Assembly: GCF_000426065.1 (NCBI RefSeq)
Contig: NZ_AUEQ01000008.1
Location: 372,001-436,000 of the forward strand
Source: Mycobacterium sp. URHD0025
Lineage (GTDB): Bacteria > Actinomycetota > Actinomycetes > Mycobacteriales > Mycobacteriaceae
Reading direction: 5' to 3'
DNA: 64,000 nucleotides
In this document: positions 8,588-18,800 of the stretch, piece by piece
Position numbering within the stretch: position 1 is the stretch's first letter
How the letters are laid out: each line of letters opens with the position of its first letter
Translations under genes and position numbers: made by a program
The notes under the pieces: model-generated
What the model saw: the letters and a program-made list of their open reading frames with translations, nothing else
Databases searched by the model: none
Told to the model about the DNA's origin: nothing

Positions 8588-9819
8588 TTGAGCTCAGCTC
8601 GTGGCCTGTCCAGCTCGCGCAGCGCGGTCAGGGACAGTGCGACGAGCCCCAGCAGCAGCATCGGCAGAGACAGGGCCAGGAACGTCGCGTGCAGCCCAGC
8701 GGCGTCGGCCAGCGGCCCCGCCAGGATCAGCCCGAGCGGGCCCGCGGCGTACGCCAGTGAACCCATCACCCCGACCACCCGACCGCGCAGGTGCTGGGGT
8801 GCGGTGGTCTGCATGACGTAGTTGTAGATGGGTGCGATCGGTCCGTAGACGAAGCCGACGATCGCGCACAGCACCAGAATCAGGGGAAGCGGTGGCAGGA
8901 AGGCGATCACCGTCATCGCCACGCCGAGCGTGATCACCGCGGTCAGCATGGTGGCCCGTCGGCTCATGTATTTCGACAGCACCGCATAGCCGAGCGCACC
9001 CAAGAGCCCGCCGATGCTCAGCGCCATCAACACCCAGCCCAGTTGGGCCGGCTCGTCACGGTCGGTGAAGTATTTGGGAAACAGAACCGACTCCATCGGC
9101 ATGTAGAGCCCGGTGGCCACCAGATCGACGATCGCCAGTGTGCGCAATACCGGTGTGTGCCAGACGAATCGCAACCCCTCGACGATTCCCGCCCACGCGC
9201 CCTCGGGCAATGCCGTGCGGTCCGGGGTTCCCGCACCTTCCAGGCGTAGCACCGAGATGGCCAGGATCGAGCAGCAGAATGCCCCGGCAGTCACCCACAT
9301 GGTGTTGATCCCGCCGAGGGTGGCGATCAACAGGCCGCCGATACCCGGGCCGACGATGTAGGCCAGGTTGAACACCGCCTCGTACACGCTGTTGGCGTGG
9401 TCCAGCGTCCAGCCCGCCCGCCCGGCGGCCTCGGGCAGCATGGTCTCACGCGCGGTCATCCCGGCCGGATCGAAAAAGGCACCCAACCCGGCGAGTAGTG
9501 CGAGCGCAACGACATTCACCGCGTCGACGCCGAAGGTCAGGGCCAGCATCGGGACTGCGGCGACCGACAGGGCGGACAGCAGATCGGAGATCATCGAGAC
9601 CCGCCGGCGGCCCAGATAGTCGACTGCCGCCCCGGCGATCAGCGTGGCGACGAGCAGCGGGAGTGTCCCGGCCATCGCGACAATGGAGGCCTCGAGTGCG
9701 GATCCGTTGCGCTGCAACACCAGCCATGGGAACGCGACAATCGTGATTCCGTTTCCTGCGCCGGCCATCAATGCGGCGAACAGGATCAGCAGCAGTGGGC
9801 CGCGCCTGGTGTTCGTCAT
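8584..9819 (-). CDS. tap: MFS multidrug efflux transporter Tap
   Basis: 411 residues, twelve predicted membrane helices. The N-terminal run GITIVAFPWLVLQR, the DYLGRRRVSM loop, LPMESVLFPKYFTDRDEP-like and QHLRGRVVGVM segments match my memory of Tap (Rv1258c), the proton-driven pump for tetracycline and aminoglycosides, controlled by WhiB7. I take the ATG at 9819 (MTNTRRGP); the frame runs 20 codons further upstream without a family match. Gene order (oxidase - tap - udgB) supports the assignment. I could not confidently identify a WhiB7 promoter. Confidence 0.9.
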   Translation of the reverse strand: MTNTRRGPLLLILFAALMAGAGNGITIVAFPWLVLQRNGSALEASIVAMAGTLPLLVATLIAGAAVDYLGRRRVSMISDLLSALSVAAVPMLALTFGVDAVNVVALALLAGLGAFFDPAGMTARETMLPEAAGRAGWTLDHANSVYEAVFNLAYIVGPGIGGLLIATLGGINTMWVTAGAFCCSILAISVLRLEGAGTPDRTALPEGAWAGIVEGLRFVWHTPVLRTLAIVDLVATGLYMPMESVLFPKYFTDRDEPAQLGWVLMALSIGGLLGALGYAVLSKYMSRRATMLTAVITLGVAMTVIAFLPPLPLILVLCAIVGFVYGPIAPIYNYVMQTTAPQHLRGRVVGVMGSLAYAAGPLGLILAGPLADAAGLHATFLALSLPMLLLGLVALSLTALRELDRPRAELN

Positions 9820-9864
9820 GGGGTATCGCGGCCGAATGTAACAGCGCACCGGCACCCGCCGCGA

Positions 9865-9875
9865 CGGAATTTCCG
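9865..9875. promoter_or_regulatory. Short palindrome between tap and udgB
   Basis: CGGAA-T-TTCCG is an 11-base perfect inverted repeat in the 61-base divergent gap, five bases before the udgB GTG. It could be an operator for either gene, or chance. No regulator is assigned. Confidence 0.3.
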
Positions 9876-9880
9876 GCACA

Positions 9881-10747
9881 GTGGACGAGGTGTCGACGTC
9901 TCATCTCCCACATCCGCGGACAGGGGTTCTGTTCGCCTCGCCCGTGCCGCCCGGTTCGGGGTGGCCCGGTGATCCTGCTGATGCGTCGACGCCGGTGGCC
10001 AAGACGGCAGCGCAGGCCCGGCGGTTGGCGGCCCGGGTCGCCACGGTGGACGAGCTCGACGCGCAGATCTCGGTGTGCCGGGCTTGTCCCCGGCTGGTCA
10101 CCTGGCGTGAAGAGGTGGCCGTGGCGAAGCGGAAATCCTTTGCCGATCAACCATATTGGGGGAGGCCCGCTCCCGGGTTCGGCGCCGAGCAACCCGGCAT
10201 CTTCATCGTCGGGCTGGCCCCGGCCGCCAACGGTGCCAACCGCACCGGGCGGGTGTTCACCGGCGACCGGTCCGGGGATTTCCTGTTCGCGGCGTTGCAC
10301 CGGGCCGGCCTGGCCAATCAGGCTGTGTGCGTCGACGCGGCCGACGGCATGCAGCTGATCGACACCCGCATGGCCGCCGCGGTGCGCTGCGCGCCGCCGG
10401 CCAATGCGCCGACCCCGGACGAGCGGGCAACCTGTGCGGCCTGGATACAGGCCGAATGGCGACTCGTCGGGCCGTCGGTGCGGGTGGTCATCGCGTTGGG
10501 CGGTTTTGCGTGGCGAGCCGCCCTGGAGCTGATCGGCTCGAACATCAAACCCGCGCCCAAGTTCGGCCATGGCGCGACCACGTCTCTGACCTCGGTCTTC
10601 GGCCCCGTCACGCTGCTCGGCTGCTTTCACCCGAGCCAGCAGAACACGTTCACCGGCCGGCTCACCGAGGCCATGCTCGACGACATCTTCGTCACCGCCA
10701 AACGTCTTTCGGCTGAGGTGGCCGGGAACGAACGGGACGGCTCGTGA
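9881..10747 (+). CDS. udgB: Family 5 uracil-DNA glycosylase UdgB
   Basis: 288 residues, beginning at a GTG. Cys pairs in CRACPRL (near residue 66) and downstream cysteines fit the 4Fe-4S cluster of thermostable-type UDGs. Motif A is [14 protein letters not shown] (near residue 110) and the C-terminal motif is [15 protein letters not shown]. Family 5 enzymes remove uracil, hypoxanthine and other deaminated bases from double-stranded DNA and fit high-GC genomes prone to cytosine deamination. Orthologue of Rv1259 by sequence and position. It ends 13 bases before the LLM gene, so the two may be cotranscribed. Confidence 0.9.
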   Translation: MDEVSTSHLPHPRTGVLFASPVPPGSGWPGDPADASTPVAKTAAQARRLAARVATVDELDAQISVCRACPRLVTWREEVAVAKRKSFADQPYWGRPAPGFGAEQPGIFIVGLAPAANGANRTGRVFTGDRSGDFLFAALHRAGLANQAVCVDAADGMQLIDTRMAAAVRCAPPANAPTPDERATCAAWIQAEWRLVGPSVRVVIALGGFAWRAALELIGSNIKPAPKFGHGATTSLTSVFGPVTLLGCFHPSQQNTFTGRLTEAMLDDIFVTAKRLSAEVAGNERDGS

Positions 10748-10760
10748 CGTTGACGCTGTC

Positions 10761-11822
10761 ATGCGGCTTTCTGTCCTTGATCTCGTCCCGGTACGTACCG
10801 ACCAGACATCTGCCGATGCCCTGACGGCAACGACTCATCTGGCGCAGACGGCTGACCGGCTGGGCTACACCCGCTACTGGCTCGCCGAGCACCACAACAT
10901 GCCTGCGGTGGCCGCCACCAGTCCGCCGGTGCTGATCGCGCACCTGGCCGCGCACACTTCGCAGCTGCGGCTCGGTTCGGGCGGGGTGATGCTGCCCAAC
11001 CATGCGCCGCTCGCCGTGGCCGAGCAGTTCGCGCTGCTGGAGGGCATGCACCCCGGCCGTATCGACCTCGGTATCGGCCGGGCCCCGGGATCTGACCCCG
11101 TCACCTCGCTGGCGCTGCGTGGCGCCGCCGGCCGGGATGATCGCGACATCGAGGCGTTTCCCCAGTACCTCGACGACGTGGTCGCCCTGATGGGCGCCCG
11201 CGGGGTGCGGGTGCCGTTGCCGCGCGACCTGATGCGGGAGAACTACGTGCTGAAGGCGACGCCGGCCGCGGTCACCGAACCGCGGATGTGGCTGCTCGGC
11301 TCGTCGATGTACTCGGCGCACCTGGCTGCGGCCAAGGGGTTGCCGTACGTGTTCGCCCACCATTTCTCAGGGCAGGGCACCGCGGAGGCGCTGGCGGTCT
11401 ACCGCGACGAATTCCAGCCCAGCGAGTTGGCGTCCGAGCCGGTGACCTTCCTGACCGTCAACGCCTCGGTGGCTGACACCAGGGAAGAAGCGGAGGCACT
11501 TATCCTGCCGCAGTTGCAGATGATGGGCCGGCTCCGCACCGGCCAGCCCCTCGGCCCGCTCGACCTGGTCGAGGATGCCGAGGCGGTGGCAGAGTCGGGC
11601 ACCCTGACCCCGCAGGCCCGGGCCGTCGTGGCCTCCGGCCTCAAGCGTGCCGTGGTGGGCTCACCGGCCGAGGCGGCCGACCAGGTTCGTGCCCTGGCCG
11701 ATGAATTCGGCGTCGACGAGGTCATGGTCAACCCGGTGGGTTCGGCCCGCCGCGGCGCGGACCCGGCCACCGCGACGGCACGCGACACCACCTTGGAACT
11801 GCTGGCGAAGGAACTGTTCTAG
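10761..11822 (+). CDS. LLM-class flavin-dependent monooxygenase (MsnO8-like)
   Basis: 353-residue luciferase-like TIM barrel. Hallmarks: RYWLAEHHNMPAVA near residue 40, LRLGSGGVMLPNHAPLAVAEQF near 75-95, RIDLGIGRAPGSD near 107. These are typical of the MsnO8 subgroup, which uses FMNH2 (or F420 in other LLM groups). Substrate cannot be inferred. It follows udgB by 13 bases and shares a four-base CTAG stop overlap with the convergent DDN-like gene. Confidence 0.88.
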   Translation: MRLSVLDLVPVRTDQTSADALTATTHLAQTADRLGYTRYWLAEHHNMPAVAATSPPVLIAHLAAHTSQLRLGSGGVMLPNHAPLAVAEQFALLEGMHPGRIDLGIGRAPGSDPVTSLALRGAAGRDDRDIEAFPQYLDDVVALMGARGVRVPLPRDLMRENYVLKATPAAVTEPRMWLLGSSMYSAHLAAAKGLPYVFAHHFSGQGTAEALAVYRDEFQPSELASEPVTFLTVNASVADTREEAEALILPQLQMMGRLRTGQPLGPLDLVEDAEAVAESGTLTPQARAVVASGLKRAVVGSPAEAADQVRALADEFGVDEVMVNPVGSARRGADPATATARDTTLELLAKELF

Positions 11823-12268
11823 CTCGTAGGCGTCAGCACCACGATCGGAATCGGTCGGCTGGTCTTCTTCTGGTACGCCTCGTAGCGATGAGAGTTGTTG
11901 TCGTTGACGATCTTCCACAACCGCTGATAGTCGGGATCGTCGGGCAGCACCGGTTTGGCCGTGACGCTGAGCCGTCGCGGGCCCACGTTGATCTCGATGC
12001 GGGGCTGGGCTTTCAGGTTGTGATACCAACCCGGTGAACGCGGGGCGCCACCCATCGAGGCGACCACCAGGTAATCCTCGCCGTCGCGGGCATAGCTCAG
12101 CGTATTGATCCGGGCCTGGCCGGTCTTGGCGCCCGTGGTGCGCAACAGCAGGCTGGGCGGAACACCGGGTAGGCGGTGCCCGACCATCCCGTTCGACTTT
12201 TGGTAGATCAGGTCATGGACATGCAGTAGCCGGAGGCCGATCTTCTCCACGGGGGACAGATCACTCAT
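11819..12268 (-). CDS. Deazaflavin (F420)-dependent nitroreductase family protein (Rv1261c-like)
   Basis: 149 residues from the ATG at 12268. Split beta-barrel of the DDN/FDOR-A type: LLLRTTGAKTGQARINTLSYARDGEDYLVVASMGG and SPGWYHNLKAQP mark F420 binding, and RLWKIVNDNNSHRYEAYQKKTSR-like C-terminus is typical. Family members use reduced F420 to reduce quinones or nitroimidazoles. Length and neighbours (HIT, UdgB) match Rv1261c. It lies 4 bases downstream of the HIT gene on the same strand, so the two are likely one transcript. Confidence 0.88.
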   Translation of the reverse strand: MSDLSPVEKIGLRLLHVHDLIYQKSNGMVGHRLPGVPPSLLLRTTGAKTGQARINTLSYARDGEDYLVVASMGGAPRSPGWYHNLKAQPRIEINVGPRRLSVTAKPVLPDDPDYQRLWKIVNDNNSHRYEAYQKKTSRPIPIVVLTPTS

Positions 12269-12272
12269 GGAG

Positions 12273-12710
12273 TCAATCGTGCTCGGCCGCGTCGAGTTCC
12301 GCCAATGCCGCACGTAGCAGCCGCCCGGACTCCTCGCGGTCGGGGTCCCGGCGCACCACCATGCCCTTGACGAAGGACAGTTTGTCGCCGGTCTGGCGCG
12401 GCACCACGTGAAGGTGGATGTGGAACACGCTCTGGAACGCCGCCTTGCCGTCGTTGATCACGATGTTGTTGCCGTCGGCGTGCAGCCCGGATCGCCGGGC
12501 GGCCCGGGCGATGCGCTGACCGATGCCCGCCATCGCGGCCACCGCCTCCGGCGGGGTATCGGTCAGGTCGACGGTGTGCCGCTTGGGGATCACCAAGGTA
12601 TGTCCCCGAGTGAAGGGCCTGATGTCGAGGATGCCCAGGTAGTCGTCGTCCTCGTAGATGCGGACGGCGGGCGCCCGCCCGGCGACGATGGCGCAGAACA
12701 CGCAAGACAT
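12273..12710 (-). CDS. HIT family nucleotide hydrolase/transferase (Rv1262c-like)
   Basis: 145 residues. Histidine-triad motif HIHLHV at residues 97-102, with H97, H99 and H101 forming the nucleotidyl-transfer site. The N-terminal CVFC (C3, C6) and a later His supply the usual zinc site. These proteins cleave AMP-linked phosphoramidates or dinucleoside polyphosphates in the cytosol. Followed after four bases by the DDN-like gene; preceded by the VOC gene with a 9-base gap. Confidence 0.92.
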   Translation of the reverse strand: MSCVFCAIVAGRAPAVRIYEDDDYLGILDIRPFTRGHTLVIPKRHTVDLTDTPPEAVAAMAGIGQRIARAARRSGLHADGNNIVINDGKAAFQSVFHIHLHVVPRQTGDKLSFVKGMVVRRDPDREESGRLLRAALAELDAAEHD

Positions 12711-12719
12711 CCCGCCACG

Positions 12720-13190
12720 TTAGCCTCCGGCGGTCGCCGCCCATTCGGCGACGCGGTGTTCGCGTTCGGCCGGCGTGAGGTCCTCGACGCGGGTCATCAC
12801 GGTCCAGCGTTGGCCGAACGGGTCGAGGATGGAGGCAAACCGATCGCCCGTGACGAAAGTCTGCGCGGGTTCACGGATCGTCGCTCCGGCCTCCTCGGCC
12901 CGGGCCACCACCTCATCGACGTCTGGGCAATACAGCCCGATCGAATGGGTCGCGGCGGCCCCCGGTGCCGGGGCTGCGATCTGATAGGCCTCCTGCGGGT
13001 CTCCGAGTTGCAGCCGGCCGGTGCCGAAGTCCAGTTCGGCATGTGCGACGGTGCCGTCGGGTCCGTCCATTCGCTCGACGACTTCGGCGCCGAACACCTT
13101 CTGGTAGAACGTGATCGCCTTGGCCGCGCCGTCGACGCAGATGAACGGGGTCAGGCTGGTGTAGCCCTCCGGAATCGGTGTGACACTCAT
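12720..13190 (-). CDS. VOC (glyoxalase/bleomycin resistance) superfamily protein
   Basis: 156 residues from the ATG at 13190. Two beta-alpha-beta-beta-beta repeats: TSLTPFICVDGAAKAITFYQ at the N-terminus, then LYCPDVDEVVARAEEAGA and DRFASILDPFGQRWTVMTR. This is the PhnB-like or glyoxalase-like subgroup, with possible metal ligands among the His/Glu residues. The function cannot be fixed: candidates are lactoylglutathione-lyase-like or thiol-conjugate chemistry. First of a reverse run VOC - HIT - DDN-like, divergent from the AraC gene by 27 bases. Confidence 0.82.
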   Translation of the reverse strand: MSVTPIPEGYTSLTPFICVDGAAKAITFYQKVFGAEVVERMDGPDGTVAHAELDFGTGRLQLGDPQEAYQIAAPAPGAAATHSIGLYCPDVDEVVARAEEAGATIREPAQTFVTGDRFASILDPFGQRWTVMTRVEDLTPAEREHRVAEWAATAGG

Positions 13191-13217
13191 ATCGACCAGT
13201 TTCGTAGGCTGTGGTCC

Positions 13218-14069
13218 ATGGCCGCTTGGAAAAACGCGCCAGAGCAAAATGCGCCAGAGCGGGGCGTGGTCGGCCGCGCCGGCAATGCCTCGGCTTTCGA
13301 CCTGCGCAGGTGGCCGCCGACAGCGGAGGCCGCGAGGTTTGTCGAGCATTTCTGGTCGGTGACCTGGGACCGGCGTGAGGCGGGTCCGTTCGAGAGCACG
13401 GTCATCACCTTTCCTGCCATGCATCTGACCCGTGAGTGGGGGGATGATGTTGTGCGCCACGGCCATCGCCTTCCCAGCACGTTGCTGCACGGGGTGGTGC
13501 CGAAGGTTTTCCGCATCACGATCAGCGGTCGGGGCGGTGTGGTGGGGGCACGATTCCGGCCCGGCGGCTTCACCGCGCGGTTCGGCGGCGACGCTGCCGC
13601 GATGACCGGGCGGGTAGCTTCGGTCGATGACGAATTATTGGGTGGCCCAGTGATACTGGGGGAGGACGTCGACATCGCCGGCGCCCGCCTGGATGCCACG
13701 ATCGCGGCGTCCAAAGCGCCGTTGGACGAAACGTACCGGGCGTTGGTGCCGTTGATTGACCGGATGCGTGACGACGCGTCATTGCATCGGGTAGAGCAGG
13801 TCATGGCGCTCGCGCCGTGGAGCACGCGGAGCACGCAGCGGGTGTTCCGCCGCTACGTCGGTGTGACGGTCAAGTGGGTGCTGTGCCGGTACCGCCTGCA
13901 GCAGGCGGCGCTGGAGATCGAGAGTTCACCCGGCGTGGATTTCGCCGACCTCGCAGTGCGACTCGGCTGGTATGACCAGGCCCATTTCATCAACGACTTC
14001 CGGTCCATGCTGGGCAGCACACCGGGTGAGTACGCGATCAGCACTCAGAATGGTGGGGGTGGTTCGTAG
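13218..14069 (+). CDS. AraC-family transcriptional regulator (DUF6597-type sensor domain)
   Basis: 283 residues from the ATG at 13218; the same frame is open far upstream but overlaps VOC and HIT antisense. The N-terminal half resembles the DUF6597 sensor (GVVGARFRPGGFTARFG near residue 110). The C-terminal AraC HTH pair is clear: WSTRSTQRVFRRYVGVTVKWV and DLAVRLGWYDQAHFINDFRS (second recognition region, about 245-264), ending GSTPGEYA. Divergent from the VOC gene, a likely target. Its last 25 bases overlap the convergent HNH gene. Confidence 0.87.
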   Translation: MAAWKNAPEQNAPERGVVGRAGNASAFDLRRWPPTAEAARFVEHFWSVTWDRREAGPFESTVITFPAMHLTREWGDDVVRHGHRLPSTLLHGVVPKVFRITISGRGGVVGARFRPGGFTARFGGDAAAMTGRVASVDDELLGGPVILGEDVDIAGARLDATIAASKAPLDETYRALVPLIDRMRDDASLHRVEQVMALAPWSTRSTQRVFRRYVGVTVKWVLCRYRLQQAALEIESSPGVDFADLAVRLGWYDQAHFINDFRSMLGSTPGEYAISTQNGGGGS

Positions 14070-15775
14070 TGTTCGGCGATCCAGGCTTGGAATTGGCGTT
14101 CGTGTTCGAGGTTGTTGTTGAGTTCGGCGCGTAGGCAGCGTTCTTCGGTGATGCGGTGTTGGCGGTCTTGTTCGCGGGTGTGTCGGCGGGTCGGCATTTT
14201 CGCGCCGCGGTTGGGGTGGGGTGTTTCGGGTTCGGGCTGGTGCAGGTTGCCGGTGGGTTGGGCCAGGGTGGGGAACAGGGCGGCGCCGTGGGGTTCGGTG
14301 ATGTAGGTGTGGCCGGTGGGTGCGGTGAATTCGATGGTGCCGTCGGGTAGTTGGCGATCCGACCAGCCGGCGCTGAAGGTTTTCAGTAGGTGATGGGCCC
14401 GGCAGTAGAGCTTGTTGTTGGACGGGTGGGTCGGTCCCAGCGGGTAGGGCACCGTGTGGTCGATGTCGCAGCGTTGGGCGGGGGCGTCGCAGCCGGGGAA
14501 TCGGCAGGTCAGATCGCGCCACTGGATGAATTCGGAGAGCCCCGCCGACGGGCGGTACCCGGGCTCGCCCGCATCGTCCGGTGCGCTGGTTTCTGTCGGC
14601 CTGCCGGGCTCGCTCGACATGCCCGCATCGGACGGCTCAGGCATCTCAGCCGGTTCAGTGTGTGCGGGCGGTTCGGTGGGCTCGACCAGCTTGCTCGGTT
14701 CGGATACCTCAGGCGGGTCAGGCGTTTCGATGGGCGCAGGAGGATCAGCCGGTCCGGTGGATTTGGCCGGGTCGGCAGACTCACGGGATTTCACCGTCTC
14801 GGCTGACGCGGCGGGTGCGGCGGGTGCGGCGGGTGCGGCGGGGGTGCTGGGTTTGGTGGGCGCGGCCGTCTCGGCGGGTATGCGCACCGGCTTGAGTTTG
14901 GCCGAGCCCACCAGATCGCGCACCGATTGGGCGGGCAGGATGCCATGCCCGGGCAGATAGCCGGGATTATTGGAGGTGCCATCCACAGTGGCCTGCTCAG
15001 CCAGCACATGAATGACCGCGGCATTGGCGGCGGCCCGCTTCTGGGTGGCCGGGCATTCGGGTAACCCGCACAGGCACCGCAGTTGGGCTTGCATGCGGGC
15101 CACCGGCCCGATCGCGGCAGCACGTCGCTGCGCATGAGTGCGCGGGTCGTTGTCGCAGACCGTGTTGGCCACCGCGTCCAGGCGTTGATCCAGTGCCGCC
15201 GCGTCGGTGGCATCGACGTTGGCCCATAGTGTGGCCCGTCCGGGGCTGCCGGGGTCGATCTGAACGAACGCGTCTTCGGTCAGATCCGGTGGCACCCGCA
15301 CCCCGTTGGGGTCGAGTTTGGCGACCTGCTGATCAACGCGTTCACGCAACTGCCGTTCCGACAAACGCATCCAGGTGCGTGCCCGCGAGGCCAGTGCCTC
15401 ATCGAGCTGTGCCCACACCGAGGAATGGGCGGTTTCGGTGCGGGCGATGATGATGCACACCACCCGGTAGTCGATGTCGCCGGCGGCGAAGCGGGCTGCC
15501 ACCAGGGGCAGTTTGTCGCGCAAGACTCGGGCCCGCCGGATCTGGGTACCTGCCCGGTTGCGGCTGATCCGCAGGGCGGCTGAGATTTCGGCGGCCACCT
15601 CCTCGAACGGATCGGTGGTCCAAAAAACGGTCTCGGCCAGTTCCTGTTCGCGGCGGGTATCCAGTTCCCCGATCGCGGCCAACCGCGCGGCGATCGCTGC
15701 CGATTCCGCGCGCGCCCCGGCGGTGATCGCGTCGATCAGCGCTGCACCGCCATCATCGGAATCCCCGTCGAACAT
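14045..15775 (-). CDS. DUF222 / HNH endonuclease domain protein (13E12 repeat family)
   Basis: 576 residues from ATG 15775 (an in-frame start at 15805 is possible). Order: N-terminal helical DUF222 (about 10-260, including RISRNRAGTQIRRARVLRDK), a roughly 115-residue Ala/Pro/Glu-rich linker (about 300-415), then an HNH nuclease domain with CRFPGCDAPAQRCDIDHTVP and YCRAHHLLKTF (four zinc Cys plus His). The family is the multi-copy mycobacterial 13E12 REP group. Its role is unproven; homing or mobile-element origin has been proposed. Repeat-rich and probably dispensable. Confidence 0.85.
   Translation of the reverse strand: MFDGDSDDGGAALIDAITAGARAESAAIAARLAAIGELDTRREQELAETVFWTTDPFEEVAAEISAALRISRNRAGTQIRRARVLRDKLPLVAARFAAGDIDYRVVCIIIARTETAHSSVWAQLDEALASRARTWMRLSERQLRERVDQQVAKLDPNGVRVPPDLTEDAFVQIDPGSPGRATLWANVDATDAAALDQRLDAVANTVCDNDPRTHAQRRAAAIGPVARMQAQLRCLCGLPECPATQKRAAANAAVIHVLAEQATVDGTSNNPGYLPGHGILPAQSVRDLVGSAKLKPVRIPAETAAPTKPSTPAAPAAPAAPAASAETVKSRESADPAKSTGPADPPAPIETPDPPEVSEPSKLVEPTEPPAHTEPAEMPEPSDAGMSSEPGRPTETSAPDDAGEPGYRPSAGLSEFIQWRDLTCRFPGCDAPAQRCDIDHTVPYPLGPTHPSNNKLYCRAHHLLKTFSAGWSDRQLPDGTIEFTAPTGHTYITEPHGAALFPTLAQPTGNLHQPEPETPHPNRGAKMPTRRHTREQDRQHRITEERCLRAELNNNLEHERQFQAWIAEHYEPPPPF
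14811..14837. repeat. Three perfect 9-bp tandem repeats in the HNH linker
   Basis: GCGGGTGCG is repeated three times without change and flanked by degenerate copies (14802-14810 and 14838-14846). On the coding strand it gives Ala-Pro-Ala triplets in the linker. In-frame unit length means copy-number slippage would change linker length without frameshift. Confidence 0.85.
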
Positions 15776-15828
15776 GTGTTCGATTATGCCACCACGCACC
15801 GACACGCAAACGCAGATTTCCTGATCGC

Positions 15829-18800
15829 TCAGGGCAACGCCGCAGCCAGAGCCATGTGCCCCTCGAAGCCGAGCCTGCTCGCTATGTCTCGGTATCCGTC
15901 CCGGAATTCGCGGTAGCCGGCGTCGTCGCCTTTCGCGCGGGCGATGAGGGCCCGGCTCCTCAGCAGCATGATGTCGCGAAGGATGAGGCGATCTTCGACA
16001 GGGATCGCGGCCAGTCTGTTGATGGCGGCCTCAGCCTCGGCCAGGTCCCCCTTGGCGCCCCTGTCCACGAGGGTCTCGGCGAGAATGCCCGTCGCCAGGA
16101 TGTTGTACGAAAGCTGCCCGCTGTGAAATAGGTCGTCGATTGCCTGGCGCAGTATCCGGATCGTGCCTGCGCGGTCACCGCGTTTGGCGCGCTCGCGTGC
16201 GGTGTACACGTCGATACCCACAAGTTCGGACAGGTAGAACCGTCCGCTCAGACACATCTGCCGGACTTCGCCGAGGATCGTCAATCCCCGCTCGCGGTCG
16301 GCCGGAGACTCTCGATTCAGCAAGGCATATCCCATGGTCACCCGGGCGAGGCCGAGCGCGATATCGTCGCCGGCTCCTTCGGTGATCTGCAGGGCGTCGT
16401 CGATGTCACGCATCGCCTCGTCGCTGGCGAGCAGAACCCCGCAGGACAACGTGGTGAAGTACGTCCAGGTGATGACTAGGGCATGCGAGAACTTGTCCGT
16501 GGTGCGTGCCATGGCGAGCGCGTGTTCCAGATCCGCACGCCAACCATCAAGCCCGAGAGCCCATTTCGCGATGCTGCGGGCAGCGAACGCGGCTGCCAGC
16601 GGTGACCCCATGATGAAGTTGCCCTTGGTGGGATCGCCGTCGGCCAGATCGATTGCCGTCTGCGACCAGCGCAGCACTTCACCCATTTCGCCGCTCTCGA
16701 TCTTGAGGGCGATCGGTGTGGGGGACAGTCCGACGGTGAGTGTCGGATCGCCGATGGACTCGATCAGCGTCATGTGCTCGGAAACTTGCCGCGCCGCGTC
16801 GCGGACCCGGCCTTGCAGCATCAGTTCACCGGTCAGCCCGGCCATGCCGATCGCCAATGATGCCTTGTCTCCGGCGGCCTCGCACAGCTCACGAAGTTCC
16901 TCGAATCGGGCACCGGAGACAGTTACCTTGCTTCGGAAGCCGTTGCCGCACACCAGTGTGCGTGGTGCTATCCGCATCGCCGCCCGGTCCGGATCGTCGG
17001 CGGGCAACAAGTCCGCGATCTGGCGGGCGCGCTCCCAGCACACTTGCGCCGCAGCGGTATCGCGGCTGTTGGCCCACGCTCCGGCGCGCATGTGCCAGGC
17101 GTAAGCCGCCCGTAGGTCACCGGCGGCTTCCAGGTGTTCGGCGATCAATGCCGCGTTCTCGTCGGCTTGTCCGGGTTCGCGATCGGCGATGGTGTCGGCC
17201 AGACGCCTGTGGAGTTCTGAGCGATCGGCCTTGAGCTGTGATTCGTATGCGACGGTCCGCACCATCGGGTGATGGAACGCGAACTCCGCATGAGGCGTGT
17301 ACTGCACCTGATCGATGAGTTCGGCTTCGATCAGCTCCTCGAACACCGGATCGGTGTTGAGGCAGGTCAACAAACCTGCGCTGAACCGTGACCCGATGAC
17401 GGACGCGGCGCACAGGGTTCGCTTGGCCGCCGGATCGAGCCTGTCGATACGCGCGGCGATGGTCGCCTGCAGGGTGGCGGGGACGCTCACGCGGCCGTGC
17501 CCGTCGCACAGCACGTAGGCGCCTCGCTCGCCACGGAGCAGACCGCGTTCGGTCAGATCGCGCACGATCTCCAGCGCGAAGAACGGGTTGCCGGCAGCGC
17601 GCGCGGCGATGGTATCGGTCAGGCCTGCCACCCCGTCGCCGCTTCCCAGCAGCTCGGTGATCAGCGTCGAGGTCTCCGAATCATCCAGTGGGGCAAGCAC
17701 AATCGTCTGCGCACCATGGACATGACTCAGTGCGCCGTGGTATTCGGGACGGTAGGTGATCACGACGAGGGAGGGGGTTTGCGGTGTCACCGACAGGAAA
17801 TCCGACAACATCGATTCGCTGACGCCGTCGATCCAGTGCGCGTCCTCGACGACATAGACCGCCGGTGTCGTTCGCGCCAGCGATGCCGCATTGACCAGGG
17901 TGGTGAGCCGGCGCCGCCGAGCGTCTGGGTCTATCGCCGGTGGGACGACGTCGGGGTCGGCGATGCCGAGCAGGTCGTCGAGCAGCTGCAGGCTGGCCGG
18001 GGCGTCGTCGGGAATCTGGGTGCGGACCTTCGTACGCGCCGCCGCGCGGTCGAGTTCGGCCACGCCGAATGCTGCCTTCAGAAGTCCCGTGATGGCGTGG
18101 AACGGGATTTCGGTGGTGTGCGACTCGCAGAATGTCGAGTGCACCGGCACCCCGCGCGCAGTGGCCTTGGCCGCGAGTTCGCTGACCAGCCGGCTCTTGC
18201 CGATCCCGGGCCCGCCGACCAGCAGGACGATGCTGCCGTGCCCCTGGACCGAGCGCTCGAGAATGCCTTCTACGGCGGACAACTCCCAGCCCCGGCCGAC
18301 GAGGTTCGACTCGCCGACAGCGAGTAGGTCGTGTGCGGAATTGACCTCGAGGAGCCTGCGGGCCCGAGTCCTCTGGCTGGCGCCCTTGACCTGGACCATC
18401 TCTGGGTCGGCAAGCTTCATGGTGTCTTTGACCAGGTTTGCGGTCGATTCGGTCAGCATCACTCCGCCCGGTGGGGCGACCGATTCCATGCGTTGCGCCA
18501 TGCCCACGTGCTCGCCGATCGCGGTGTAGCTCATCGTGTCGGTGCCCACCTCGCCGGTGATGACCTGACCCGAACTCAACCCGATTCGCAACTGCAGGTC
18601 GAGGCCATCGCGGGCCTTCACCTGCACTGCCAGGAGTGCGGTCTGCTGATGGATCTCCAATGCCGCCAGGCAGGACCGAAAAGCGTGGTCCTCCAGCGCC
18701 ACGGGTGCACCGAATATGGCCATGATGCCGTCGCCGGTGAATTTGTCCACGGTGCCGCCGTAGCGGCGGACTACCGCGGCGGAGCGGTTGAACAGCTCGC

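Noticed and set aside
12408..13217. Upstream extension of the AraC frame
   Set aside because: Runs antisense through HIT and VOC genes; ATG 13218 begins the family homology.
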